Positions 43,635 to 56,300 of a stretch of DNA of 64,000 nucleotides are shown in pieces. Positions within the stretch are counted from its first letter, which is position 1, and each line of letters begins with the position of its first letter. The position numbers and the translations under genes were made by a program. This DNA comes from Litoditis marina (taxonomy: Eukaryota > Nematoda > Chromadorea > Rhabditida > Rhabditidae), in assembly GCA_964036275.1 (NCBI GenBank), contig OZ038438.1, positions 14,677,720-14,741,719 of the forward strand. The letters run 5' to 3'. The notes under the pieces were generated by a model, which saw only the letters and a program-made list of their open reading frames with translations, was not told the DNA's origin and ran no database searches.

Positions 43635-46600
43635 CTGTAGGAGTTGAGGATAGCTTTTGAGAAACGAGTTCGGAAATGTCTCCAATAGTTGTAATAGGGT
43701 GGTCAACGACCGCTCACTTTAACAGATTCGAACTTTTGTTGTCTTTGCCGCGGAAGTGAACACTACAGCTAGCTGTAATTCTAGCAGTAAGAAAGGCTAC
43801 ACAATACTTCATAGTTATATCACGTGGTAAACAAAACATATCTTTGCATTGTGAACGCTGCTGGACTTGGTTACTTTCAGCTCCTGTTAAACTTTGGGGG
43901 TTGGTTTGGATCCAACATACAGCAAGCTTTTTGAATGTGTTTTTGAATTTGGCTCCCGCGTTATAGTGGTGGCCTTCTATAAACGAATTTTCGCCGAGCG
44001 TATTCCGAAATGCAAAGAAAAGGACAACAAAATACTACGCTAACTGCGTGAATACAAAGCTACGATTAGATTTGCTTGCCTACAAACTATCTCTGGTGAG
44101 TAGCTACTATCAGTTTTGAGCTTAGTATCCAGTGGTTGGAACTACAATAAAATCTATTATTTGATTGTATCCCTATCTCTTATCCTATGCTTTAACGATC
44201 TTTTTTTCATTGCAGTACTAACTGTTTTTCGGATGTGGGGGATTTTATTTATCTGGCAGATGCATCTCCCCTGTGACCCCAGAGATTACTTTGGCAGTGA
44301 ATTTGTCTTGGCCAATAGATACCCTCAAACACACCCAATTTAATGAACTGGCCAGTGTTTCTCTCCAAATACAATTGACAAGGCAGTTACGTTGCGTATT
44401 GCCACTAATGAGGCACACGTATGAGAAAAAGTGTGAGAGAATATCTCATTAGACATGCACATAATTTGATAATCGTCTGGACATAAACGGTGATATTTTA
44501 AACTCCAATTCGAAACGTAATTAGCATTCGGCAAACATAGTTCTGCCTTTCTATTAGCAAAATTGTTAATAGACAGAAATATCTCATTTACTACAAGTTT
44601 TCATGTTCACGCCCAATGCTATCCAACTGTTTCCCTACTTTGTTTAGGTATTGTGGCTGGATATTCGGTAGTTCCTAGGCAGAAATATGTGAAGACAGTT
44701 TATAAAGAAAGTGAGGAACAATTTTAGAAAATTGAAGGTCCAATGCGATCTTTCCAACCTTGAGCTCGTTCAGATAATTGATTTGGATATCTACAAACTA
44801 TCATTATATTGAATATTGGGTTCAAAACGTACTGTACTTAATATCTCGTACTCAGTAGTGGGCAACTAAGCGCGATGTATTGTGGTGATGTCATGCACCC
44901 TCTGTAAATTCTTCCTCACGTAAACTCACATTCACGTGACACCTCTGAAAACAACATCCATACTGCGTTTGCGTCGTGTTGGTGGTGGTGTTTACAGCCG
45001 TAGAATTCTGATTAATACACGACATTAGACATTCTGTCGCCGTAGAACAAACAGCCTGGAAGGTAACCAATGAGCCGGGCTCGAACAATAGATATCAGTC
45101 ACGGGATGTCGGGTTTTCTCGCTTTAATTTCGAGGCCTCTGATAAATAGAACTCAATAATTAGCAATAGAAGCCCAGGATGTTATGAAGACAGACAATGG
45201 ATTGAATATATAAAAATAGTAACTGTCAAAGAATTCACACATGTGAGCTGAGAGCTGTCTCTCACGATGAGTTCGTCTAGAAATCAGGGTGATTATCATT
45301 TTCTGTCGTTTTGGGTACTTTTGTGAGACTAGAGTTTTTAACGCGAGAAAATAAAGACCGTTGAAGATCACAGACTGCTTAGAAGGTTGTTTACTCCTAT
45401 ATATTCGAGAATCGCTTTTAAATTGAGCCGATTAGAACTTTCATGCAAAGCTAAACAGTACCTGGAAAGAAAAACATGTCGAGTTACCTAGGTGATTCGC
45501 GTTGTATTATTGTTAAAAATGTCGGTGCCGCTCTAGATTGTTTCAATTACTATTGAAAATTATTCCTTTGACATATTCGCTAATTACTGAATTAGTGTAT
45601 AACATTAGGCAGAACAGCAAGGTTGATGAAGTTGTTATGGTTAAAAGGTGAAGCTTCAAGAAAGCAACCCGAGAAGAGAATGAGAATCGCTCGCAAATTG
45701 CTTGCCTAGAGCGAGGGTGGAGTCGTATAGAATATCTGTTTTCGTCCAACTCAATGAGTTATTTACTTTCAAAGTGCACTTTCTCAGGCAATAAACATAT
45801 TCATTGATTTTTTCCTGAGATTGACACATGGTAACTTTACATATTTCTGTTCAAAATATTGAGCAAAATACTTCTGATTGAAAAAAAGTCAGATACATTT
45901 CAAAATTGCTGAAGTTCCCAGTCGTGTTCAGTACCGAATGGAGTGTTTAACTCTTTTCATTTACTCTGCTAGCGCTCCCTCCGTCGTTCATGTCCATTAA
46001 AAACTCACTGTCAAGAAATGATGATACATTTGATTGAGAATTATGTTTTTTCTGCAAATTTGAGTTCGGCACTCGTTATTATCCGCAAATGTCACAAAAC
46101 AAGAAACTCATTGGAAAAAGCAATATGTGATGGAAACAATTGAAAGTGTGTCGTTTCGTTATATTGGCAATCAGAACATGACAGGTGTTGTTGTCCCACT
46201 AGTAAATAACAATTAAATTGGTCGACGCCTATCACGCAATTAATCAACGCTTTCAACCTGTCACTCGTTGGGCTTACCATCAGCTTGTGTAGGTCTTCAT
46301 AATCACACTCACCATCAAGAAGTATGGGGTTCGCTCTTTTCAAAGCAATCCTATATGGTGCATGTGGCCCCACTCTACTTGTAGTTTCATCGGGTTGCTT
46401 TTCGGTCGAAACTCGTGAATTGTGGTGAGTATTGAGCTCAAACTACAACTCACAGGTATAGGTATGGTCATCTCATATATATTCTGAGGTGTCTCTAAAT
46501 GCTGCACCGATTGGTTTATTGAGCTATTTTTGCAAACTACACAAAACTAGCGGTAATTTGAGTCAAGAGCGAGGAGACTACTTCTGAACCAATTAGGGTT

Positions 46601-47337
46601 GTTAATCGAGTTCACTATTTCTGGTTGAGGAAAAGGTGAGGCATTCAAGTTTCGGATTGTTTTTGTCTTTCCGTGTTAGACTGAATAACTTTGTACTTTC
46701 AGAGAACAGTTAGTGCAGAATATGTTGGGAAATCCCTTTGCAACCTGCGAATGAATGGGTACAACTCTAAATACTTAATACCTAACAGTTGAGGAAAACT
46801 ATGATAGTTTTCATGGTAGTCTATTTTGATTTGTCTCACACATTCTACGGAAGATTCACACATGATGCCTGGCAACTAGCATAGTTCCGACAGGGTGGCG
46901 ACTTGTTTTGTCAGAGTCCAAGTATTATAAATTATTCCATATTTGGGCTGAAGCCGTGAATTACATGCTTGACCGTTTCAAAATTCCAAGAAAAAGTCAT
47001 ATTTCGTTCGCATTGCATTTCATATGAGGTTTTTGAGCCATATTTATGGCCGGAAATTACATCAGCAATATATGACTATTGCCGAACCAATTGGTGTGGA
47101 AATAGCTCTCAGCCGTACGTCTACGCTTTTATGAGCAAACACTGATTTTGGCATTAGTAAAACAGATGGTGCAGACTCGAAATTGGTTGCACATGTTTCA
47201 GTCGGTTTTGTGAAGTCTCATACCATTTCAGCACGGCCACATGTAGCGAACTTGTTCGGATGTGACGGGAGAAAACAACAAAATGAATAAAATCTGTTAT
47301 TATGATGTCACCAAGAACAAACAAACTTCCGGCACAC
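43635..47337. other. Gap between minus-strand genes
   Basis: The missing first exon of the four-helix protein gene is probably here. A copy of the GTAGTTT dispersed repeat lies at 46340-46460. Minus-strand frames at 45543-45749 and 46092-46373 show no family resemblance or coherent splice partners, and the second runs through the repeat. Confidence 0.4.
46340..46460 (+). repeat. Dispersed repeat with GTAGTTT core, copy
   Basis: Reads AAGCAATCCTATATGGTG, CATGTGGCCCC, CTTGTAGTTTCATCGGGTTG, CGGTCGAAACTCGTGAATTG and ends CAAACTACAACTCACA. It shares word order with the copy at 32395 and extends further on the right. Confidence 0.55.
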
Positions 47338-50300
47338 TTATAACCGGGCGCGTTCGTTCTGCTCCTCATTATTATTTATTGCTTCCCACGAGCTGTGATC
47401 ATCGGCTCCTTTCAGGTTCTCGGCTATTTCACGAATGAAACTCGGCTCCTGGCCAATGTTGAAAAGAAGCTTCTCGAATTTGGCTGCATTTGCATCCGGG
47501 TCAGCAACTCGTCGCGCCCGCAACCAACTGGAAAAATTGGTTACAAAGAAGACTCTGGTCAGAAACTGCAAATTACTGAATACAAAAATTCAGGAAAAAA
47601 ATGAAAATTAAGATGGGCCTTTCATGTTTTCATTGGAAAAGCATAAAATATGAACAAAGTAAAGGTGACAATGAAAACTCAGTGTTTGCGAGTGCTTGAT
47701 TACTCGAAGATGTCCAGAAATTATAAAAAATATTGAGCGATCATACTAAATAGATGTTAGAAGTACGGAACAAGTGCCAGTGGTTAGTATGGTAAACGCC
47801 AATCTTCCCCATACTCACCTTGGTAGAACTACATCCACTGTCAATCTGTGAAACATATGTGTATAGTATGTTAGTCACAGTGTGAAAACTATTGAACATA
47901 TTCTCACCTTTCCCGTTTGTTGAGTATGAAATAATCGATAATTGCTCGTTGGTATATCCAGCTGACCACACAGCAGATAGTTGCGACCACAATAATCCAG
48001 ACCCGGTAGAGAAAATCGGGAAAGGGATCATATTCGAGAAAGGAAATAATCCAACCGGGAGGCCATAACACGATGAACAGCGATACCTTAAAGAATCCGT
48101 CCCGCTTTAATTTTGACCTTTGAGTTAACAATCTGACCATATGGCAAATTAAAAACCATTATCAAAAATATATACTTTTATATCCCTATCTTGCTTCGTT
48201 TTCTCAGAAAACCGGCTTACGTAATGACACCGATAGGGGAGTTGCGTACGAGGTATGCTCAAAATAGCCTATAGAAGTGCAAAAATGATTTCAAAACAAT
48301 CTATCACATGCGACTACACAATTGGAGACTAAAAAATCAAAATAAATCTGGATGTAAATGAACCAAGTCAAATTGCGTCACAGTGAAAATGTTCATACCC
48401 CATTCTTTATTGCTTGACGTTATGCAAATTTCACAAATTTGCAATCAGAAAGTTTTTTCATGGTCAACGGGAAACCATTAAGAAAGTTTTTTGAGCTTTT
48501 AAATTTTTCGTGAAACTCAAATTAGAGAGGAACGGTTTCTTTAAACAGAGGCTAGTTATAGAGTTCTATTTTCCAAAACCACTCCTATACGTGGTATATT
48601 TCCATATTCGGCTGTGATTGTAGTTTTTCAACCGAAATTTGCGAATTTCGAGAAACTAGGGCGTGTTTCATGATCGAACAAAGATGATTCGGGCACTCCC
48701 TATATTTCATAAATTAATGATAAATACTTGTAAAAGGTGAGGTAAGGGGAACCTATACGTATCTATCAAATAACAGCTGCAGCTGACGTGACTGTACTCT
48801 CCAAAAATGTTTCAAGTTTCAACAGACAGCCGGTTCGAGGATATTCATACTGTTCTTTGAAGACTATTTTCTCCCTGAGCCCTCGTGACACCAACAAAAC
48901 CGTCACATAACATGAGGGGATACGCGATAAAGAAAAAAAGGTTGTATTGTTCATACTGTGAACGATGATAAAACGAGCTGAAAAGACAGTACGCGTACCC
49001 TACTTTTAACTAAAAATTAGTTGTCAAGATTAGGTTGGAAACTGTCGGATTAGAACGAAAACGAGAACTAACGGCGGTTATGAGGATGAGCGTGAGACAT
49101 AGCAGCCAGTTCTGTAGCATACTCTTCCGGTGCGGTGCACCCACACTGTAGATGAAGGCAAGTGTGATATATTGGAAGGCACTGAGACAGAACACGGCTG
49201 TACCCTGCAAAAACGAATTGGAGTGCAAACAAAAACTGTAACGACATATTACAAAGTAAATGAAAAATTTACACTACATCTTCACTTTCAGAAATTCGAT
49301 TCTTTACGCAAATTGAGCTCTTAACCCTACCTGAACTCAACCATGTTGCTGTTGAGACATGTGTATCACACAATTTTAATTGTGACCAAAACGAGATCTC
49401 AGCTAATGGTCAACTGCTGCGTGGAACGAAACGTGTGTAATACCGTACATAATGGGAGTGATCAATGAGCAACAATGGGAAAACAATCCAAGAAACAGTA
49501 GATATAATATTGAGAAAATAGATAAATACAGTTAACCGGAAGTTAGGCAAGTAATACAATGTTAGTTTACCTGCATGCTTCGCTTGTTCTCCGCGCCATC
49601 ATCGCTAGCGGGTACAGCATAGGGGGTGAACCAGGGCTGCTGGGTGACATTCACGAAAATGAACAGCTGAAGAGAACTTTTATTGTATTGCCCATTAAAA
49701 TAGTTCAAAAAGCTATTATGATCGTTCTGGTCCCATAAAAGTGAGCAAACATGAATTTTTCTTAGTCGGTCAATTACTTTTTTTCTACTAATTTCAAATC
49801 ATCTACAATAAATGCTGCTTTTTTGGTATTTGGTACAGTTATTATAACTGTCAGCAGGAAGAAAAGTATATAACAAAGAACATTGGTATAACCAGATGAG
49901 AGAAAAATAAAAGAATGTATTTGCAGAGATTAATTGGTGAACATGGTTATACCTGAAAGACTCCCATTATGAACAGTTGTCCCACAACTGAGGCAATACT
50001 TCCGACTGAGAGCAACCGAATGGGTGGGGGAGTACGGTGCAGCCGGTCACTGGCTGGAGTGTTTCCAAAGAATACAGCAACCAGGGTGATCAGAAACATG
50101 TCAATGTAGAAAAACTGAAACGATAGTTTCATCATCCGACCTTATGTTTCGTTTCACGTAGGCTACCCAAGCGCCACCAGCTTTCGGGCTTGCACATCTG
50201 AAAAGCTTGAAAACATTTGTAGTAAGCTATGGGTGCTTATGGGTACATGGTATAAACTGTAGTGCCATAACGAACGTCAACAGTATGCGAGATTAAATAA

Positions 50301-53300
50301 GTCTATTATCCAAATACCCTGGTTCAATCACACAGTAAACCAGGATGATTTTAATTATAGTTTTGCCCATAACTAACTTGAAAATCTGTGAGATTGGTAG
50401 AGATCCAGTAGAGCAGCATAATGGAAGAAAATTGCGTTAATGAGTAAGCTGCCATGTATTTGAAAACCCCGAAAGAAGTGACTAGTGCAGCTCGACCTTC
50501 TCGAATAACAGTTGGCACACAGCGGATGTCAGCAACCTGAAAATATTCCTCAAGTAAAAAAAATTTAAAAAAAATTGCGTCTCAGGAAAATAAAAAAGTA
50601 GAGCTAGAAAAGTTCGGATCGAGCCCACTAGCCACATCTTGCCTAGGCTTTCACGCTCCAATTGCTGCCTCTTCATTTCGCATTATAATATGATACCTTG
50701 CCATGAAAAATTGTGAATGTGCAACGTGCAACTCAAACAACGCGTAGTGTCAACGGATACCTCCAATTTTTCGTATTGAAGCTTCACACTCTGTGCGAGA
50801 ACAGAAAATAACGACATTTTCACGATTAATTCGCGTATTCAGATCGTATATGTTACCTTTGAAGTGAATGGTGCTGCAATGGACGCCTCTGCTTCGGAGA
50901 GCGATATACCAGCGTGAGCTGCTTTCAGAGCAGCACAGTCATTGGCACCGTCCCCGCACATGGCCACGGTATAGTCGATCTGGAACGTAATGGTCAACAA
51001 CACATATTCGTTCTACCGAACGCGGCATCACAACAGACCATTTGGGATTTGCTTCATATTGAACCGTTTTGTTTTCACTCATTACTCGATTGCCTTCGTC
51101 TCTCGATTAACTTTAGTGCTCACGCCTTTTCAGAACTGCATTTGTTTCAATGGTAGTCAATAATTCACGAAAGATCAAAAAGTAATTGGAAACTGTCGAT
51201 TCCGCCAGAACATGAGCCATAACTGAAACCAAAAATGAGCAGTCAACGGCCTATCTGACTCATGGTGTTTCTCGAAAACAACAATGAAAACAATGTGAAT
51301 AACTAGGAGATCAACTACAAACCGTTTGGAGGTGGTTGACCAGTTGTTGTTTTTGATCCGGAGCCATTCGAGCAAACACATCACAAACTGCTACTAACGG
51401 GTCCAGTAATTCCGGATACTGGTTCGAAACCACGGCGAATGTAGGTCCTCAAATAAGATCAGTTCTATGAAGCGTATGAACGAATAATCACGAAAAATTG
51501 CCAAGATTGTTGCCGATGATTACGTGGCGACCATAACGTAATCAGAGTGGTTAGTTTTTATTATTTGTTCTGTTCGGTTTGCAATGAAAATGTCCGAACT
51601 GTCGCAAATCCAAATCATACGGTTTTATTTCAACTCGATATATGCACCAACAATTTTTCTTGTTTTGTTATGTAATGTTATGAAGTAACGAACCCAAAAT
51701 CACACTGTTGCGAAGTTTCATGAAAGTATCTGTCTCGTTTTCAGTGATGGTAGGAGAAATGAAACTCTATTCTAGCTTCCAAATTACTTTTCTACTTTCT
51801 CCATTATGATGCGGTTCAAAAACCTAGGTATGAATAAGGGTGAAAAACAAACCTGATATGGCCAGTTGATAGCGGCTGTCAAGATGATCCAAAATACCAT
51901 CTGGCTTGGAAGTTGGGAGAGGTGCATCACTCGAAACTGACTGGAAATGTGGGTGTAAGCAAAACTCAGTTGTAGTTTGATTTGCGAGAACACCAGTACG
52001 CTCAAATTACCACTGCGAATCGGCGTGATCCAGCGCTTTTGCATTGGAGCGACAGGATTAACCGTGGAGCGCAAGGCACGAGATTCGGTTTCTGGCAGAC
52101 CACCTTTAAAGGAACCGTTCCTCTTTAATTTGGAGGTTTGAGTTTATTCGATATTGTTATAATAAAAAAACCAAAATCATTCATACAGGTGTCAACTTCC
52201 TGTCTTGCTCCGTGTTCTCAAAAATGCGGCGCGACCACGCGCACGTACATACACCGCCGAGTTCACCAACGTGCAAAACTTTCAAAATGTCCATAAAATT
52301 ACAAAACCATATTCAAAACATGGCCAAAATTACCAATATGAAATCTGTAAAGGAAGATTTGTAAGTATCAGGAAAACTACAAAGCAGTGATAGATTAATA
52401 TTTGCTGCATTACAGTAACCCGAATCCTGTTGGCTTCTATTTTGCTCCGTAATAATGCGAATTTTTGAACTTTTTGTACGTAAGGTACAAAACAGAATAA
52501 ATGACTTTTTACATATTTCAAAAGTTACCTACATTGCACATTATAGAGGTACGGTCCCTTTTAGTCTCAGCCAGTGTTTTCTTTAGCGACTGTATAATGA
52601 TGATTGTATTATTTATGAAATTCATGAATTAGTACAACAATTTCACCTGCTTGATCGTCAGCAACGTTCTTCCTTTCCTATCCTCGCGCTCGTCGTCGTG
52701 CTCGATCAGATATGACTTTTTATCCGGTCTGATTATTCCACACTCTCTGGCCACACTGAGACCAGTGAGAAGGTTGTCACCAGTGACCATGATAGTACGA
52801 ATCTGCGCCCTAGAGAAGATCAATACTACGTTTTACGAGTATAAATCTGGATGGTGACGAATGTAAAAAATATTTTCTAAGTTTCTCTCTATCAGTCCCA
52901 CCGTATCAAAGTGAACTTTTAAATGTATTGCCTACAAAAACGTACAATGCTCGTGATAGAAAGTCGTTATGAGAACACAGAAAGATTCACACTTGACAGA
53001 TCAGAAAGATAGTGATGGAAGACAACCTTCACAGATTAAAAGGATGGATATTGTTCAAACATTTGATATCCAGACATTGAGATTAGAATTGGTGGTAGGC
53101 TTTTCTGCAGAGAAGCATAAATGATTGAAAATTATCCAAACATTTGCTCATCAATGTAAATTACCTGTTCAGCTCATTGATAGTTCCGAGTGTCACAGGT
53201 TTCACTCTATTCTCCATAACCACGAGACCGAGTAATTCCAGGTCAGATTCAACCTGAAATGAAAATCAGATTTTCACTGTCACCACCGTAAAAAAAAACT

Positions 53301-56300
53301 TTTCTATCAAAAGTTCGAGATCTATGAATTGGAAATAGATTAAAATATCTCAGAATAGTGTAGAACACAGAAAACAAGCGAAAACTAGTGGGATTTCAGT
53401 TGCTATAAGGGTTGACCAAGTCTTTGTTTTAGTTTGACTTTGATTCACGCTGTGATTCGCGAGTTTCGAAAAAAAAATCAGCGGAATCAAACTACAAACA
53501 CAGCGGGATAGGGCAACACCGTAAAGACATGCTTCGAAAAAAGCGAACCCCATACCTGACTACGAGCAACTTTTGTCGCCCGGGCATAGTTCATTTCCAG
53601 CTTTTTCTTGGCAACGGCAATCAGTCGATATCCATGCTTTGCGTAGATGTTCACTTGGTGCTGGAAAACTAACGTTCGAAACGTGCAGGGCAATCGCTAA
53701 TGCGAGCGAATTCTTCCTTCAATCATTGTCAAAACAAAATAATCATTTTTGTACGAAATCGAACTGATTTTCAATTCTGCATCTTCTTTTTTCTCTATAC
53801 ATCGGTAATTCATGTTCACCCAGGCAGTTGGAATGAATAAATGAATCCAGATAACCGAGCTACTCTCCCAATCTCACCGAGTAATCGGACGGGACACTGT
53901 CAGGACTGCAGAGTGTTAGCAGCATTTCCGGAGACCCTTTGCAGTACAATGTCATGTCGTGTCCAGAGCCTTCGGACGGATTTGACACAATAACCGACAT
54001 TCGTTGTAGCGCCGAACTACAAATACAAATTTCACGCAAACTTGGAGGTAATTAACAATTCATAGTTGTTCTTTAATTTGCGCTCAGACCGTTTTTGATT
54101 TAACACTGCAAGGTGCAAAACGGAAGATCTAAAAAAAACACAGCAGAACAGAAAACAGTGCACCGTTTGAACTTACTCTCAAATAACGGACCCCTATGTT
54201 CAGAAACAGGTTGGTGCCAATGTTTCGACACGATTCATTGTTGGTGTATCTGTATAGTTTTATTTTTCCGTCAATAAATTGTAGAACATTTTGAAACCTG
54301 CAGCAGAACAAATCAGTGCGGCCTGTTTCTCGTTTCCGTCCTCTGTCTCGTCCAGGGACCATCCGGTCCTTTTTCAGATTTTTTCTGTACAACAATCCAA
54401 TCTGAACACCTTTCGCTAAACAACGAGGAATGTTCAAATTTACCTGAAGGTGAACTGCCTCATGATGGAGTATTCTTGATTAGTTTTATGAAATTCTCGA
54501 TGATCCATGGGAGGTTTCACAACCGTCGGCTAGAATTCGTTATCATGGAAGGTTAAACAAACATATTTAATGGAACTGTGGAAAAAAGCTTCAGTACCCA
54601 ATCCTTCTCTCCGATCCTGTTTTCATTATAGTAATTTTCCATTTGAAAGATGTGTAAATTCTGGTTTCGAACAACAAAGAATTCCAACAATCCACATATT
54701 CAAATTTGTTTGTGTTTGAAGTGAACACACTGTTCGTTTTACAAATTCTCCAAATGGTCAGGTCTGGAGGATATTTCTATTTAGGACTGACCTGAACGTT
54801 GTCGAACATTGCGACTTCGGCCTGTTTCTCGTTTCCGTCCTCTGTCTCGTCCAGGGACCACCCTGTCTGGTTGAAAAGGATCAGATCCAGAGGGTCTCCG
54901 TGAAGCACTCCGTCAATTCTAGAAAACTCGAGAAACTGGTCAAAACGGTTGTTTTACTAATACAAATGAATTATCTAATTTGATATAGTTAGAGTGTAAA
55001 ATAACATTTGAGAGAAAGAAATATAAAAGTTGTATGTTTCGCCTCCATCCTAGAAATCTCACCTTGTTAGCGAGTGACATGTAGCGATGGCGGTTACTAT
55101 TTCACCGTTTGTAGGTAGGTTTCCGGGATTCATATCGGTGGTCTCCTTAAGTGGCCAAGATCAATGTATCATAGGAAAACACAGCAAGTGAACGGTAAAT
55201 AAGTGAAACAGCGAAATTCCTGCTTCATGTGGGATTCGAGCCAGAGATTAGTTCAAAAGCAGATCTGATAAGTACCGATTAGATTCTTCGCAGAAGTGCA
55301 ACTAACAAATGAAATAGCTCGTACACATCCGAAACTGCGACATATCGTCGGCTGTGGTCTTTCTATTGGCGAACGAAGCATATTTTCTAAAAGTGATGAT
55401 TACCTCTGTGAATTTGACATCAGATTCAGTCACTGCGCGCATTGTCTGGAAGTCGAGGCCATCCTCTGTCAATGTTCCAGTCTTGTCGAAACAGACCTAA
55501 AAATACAGAGCTTAAAGAAAGGAAAGTTTCTATGGAAAAGCTGCTCAAGAGAAACTGATATATAGTCTGTTTAGTTCCCAACTGGACTTGTATCCAGCCA
55601 AAATGTTGCATCCCTGGCACCTCTCGCGTTGCGTGTGCAGGGCGCCGGCTGGGCATTTTGCCAGATCAGGCCACAATCAATAATCTTTCCAACAGCCAAA
55701 TAAAAGTTTAACCAACGCATACATTTATTCCTTAGTTATGATATCTTTTCCCCTTCTAAAGAGATTGTATGAGAAATTATATTCTTTAATGACAAGTTCA
55801 CTTGAGTTTTCATTAAGAAATTCGGAAATTGTTTGCACACACTGAAATTTTCGTGATCGCCGTATATGGGCCGTTCCCCCGCCCTCCTCTAACGAGTCCA
55901 TATGGCCGAGTGGTCTAAGGCGCTGGTTTCGAGGTGGCTCTCCATATTTGTTGGTTCGCTCCCCCTAGCTGCTGTTATTTTGAAAACAGAGAATCATGGT
56001 CCAGAATGTTTGAATGGTTGCCAAGTCATAAGCTCCGCCCCCATTTTCATACAGTAAACGGAGTCCAGTTCGGAACTAAATAGACTATATACCTTTTTCA
56101 AAGTTAAACTAACAATCTCACTGCATGCAAAAAAAAGCGTATCGTGGAAGTTTCAGAGAGAAGAAACATGGCTCATATATAGTTTCAGAGAGAAGCACAT
56201 GGTTCATATGTTTTTGTCTGTTTTGGCGCGCGCAACGTTATGCTCAGCTACCTTGGGGTACCTGAACTAGCTTTCCATTCTGTCCTCCTTTAAACATGAA

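Larger units (their letters stand above)
47338..50979 (-). other. ATPase hinge, M5-M10 and C-terminal exons
   Basis: Exons 50857-50979, 50378-50536, 49953-50114, 49571-49666, 49073-49204, 47908-48086 and 47338-47527. They encode the [17 protein letters not shown] hinge, then [20 protein letters not shown] (the P5 approach to M5) and hydrophobic segments for M5-M10, including [58 protein letters not shown] and [15 protein letters not shown]. The tail [19 protein letters not shown] ends in an acidic 50-residue extension with no recognised motif. The exon at 47908-48086 begins after an AAG acceptor that lies inside a transposon-like terminal repeat. Confidence 0.9.
51323..55145 (-). other. ATPase nucleotide-binding and P-domain exons
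   Basis: Exons 55063-55145, 54792-54918, 54444-54529, 53878-54016, 53556-53660, 53165-53253, 52647-52809, 51853-51940 and 51323-51447. Landmarks in order: [124 protein letters not shown] and [18 protein letters not shown]. Each junction keeps phase. An extra frame at 52010-52095 with near-consensus splice sites could be inserted in phase but has no family match. Confidence 0.92.

Noticed and set aside
46092..46373. 93-codon minus-strand frame between the ATPase and the four-helix gene
   Set aside because: It runs through a copy of the dispersed repeat and has no coherent splice sites.
52010..52095. Possible extra ATPase exon between 52647 and 51940
   Set aside because: Phase-compatible splice sites exist, but the Cys/Arg-rich product does not resemble the family and the neighbouring exons join well without it.
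54129..54437. 102-codon minus-strand frame beside an ATPase exon
   Set aside because: It reads the duplicated exon fragment in a different frame ([12 protein letters not shown]) and has no relation to P-type ATPases.
55897..55975. Functional tRNA gene
   Set aside because: The D-arm is excellent, but the acceptor stem and a proper T-arm cannot be formed.
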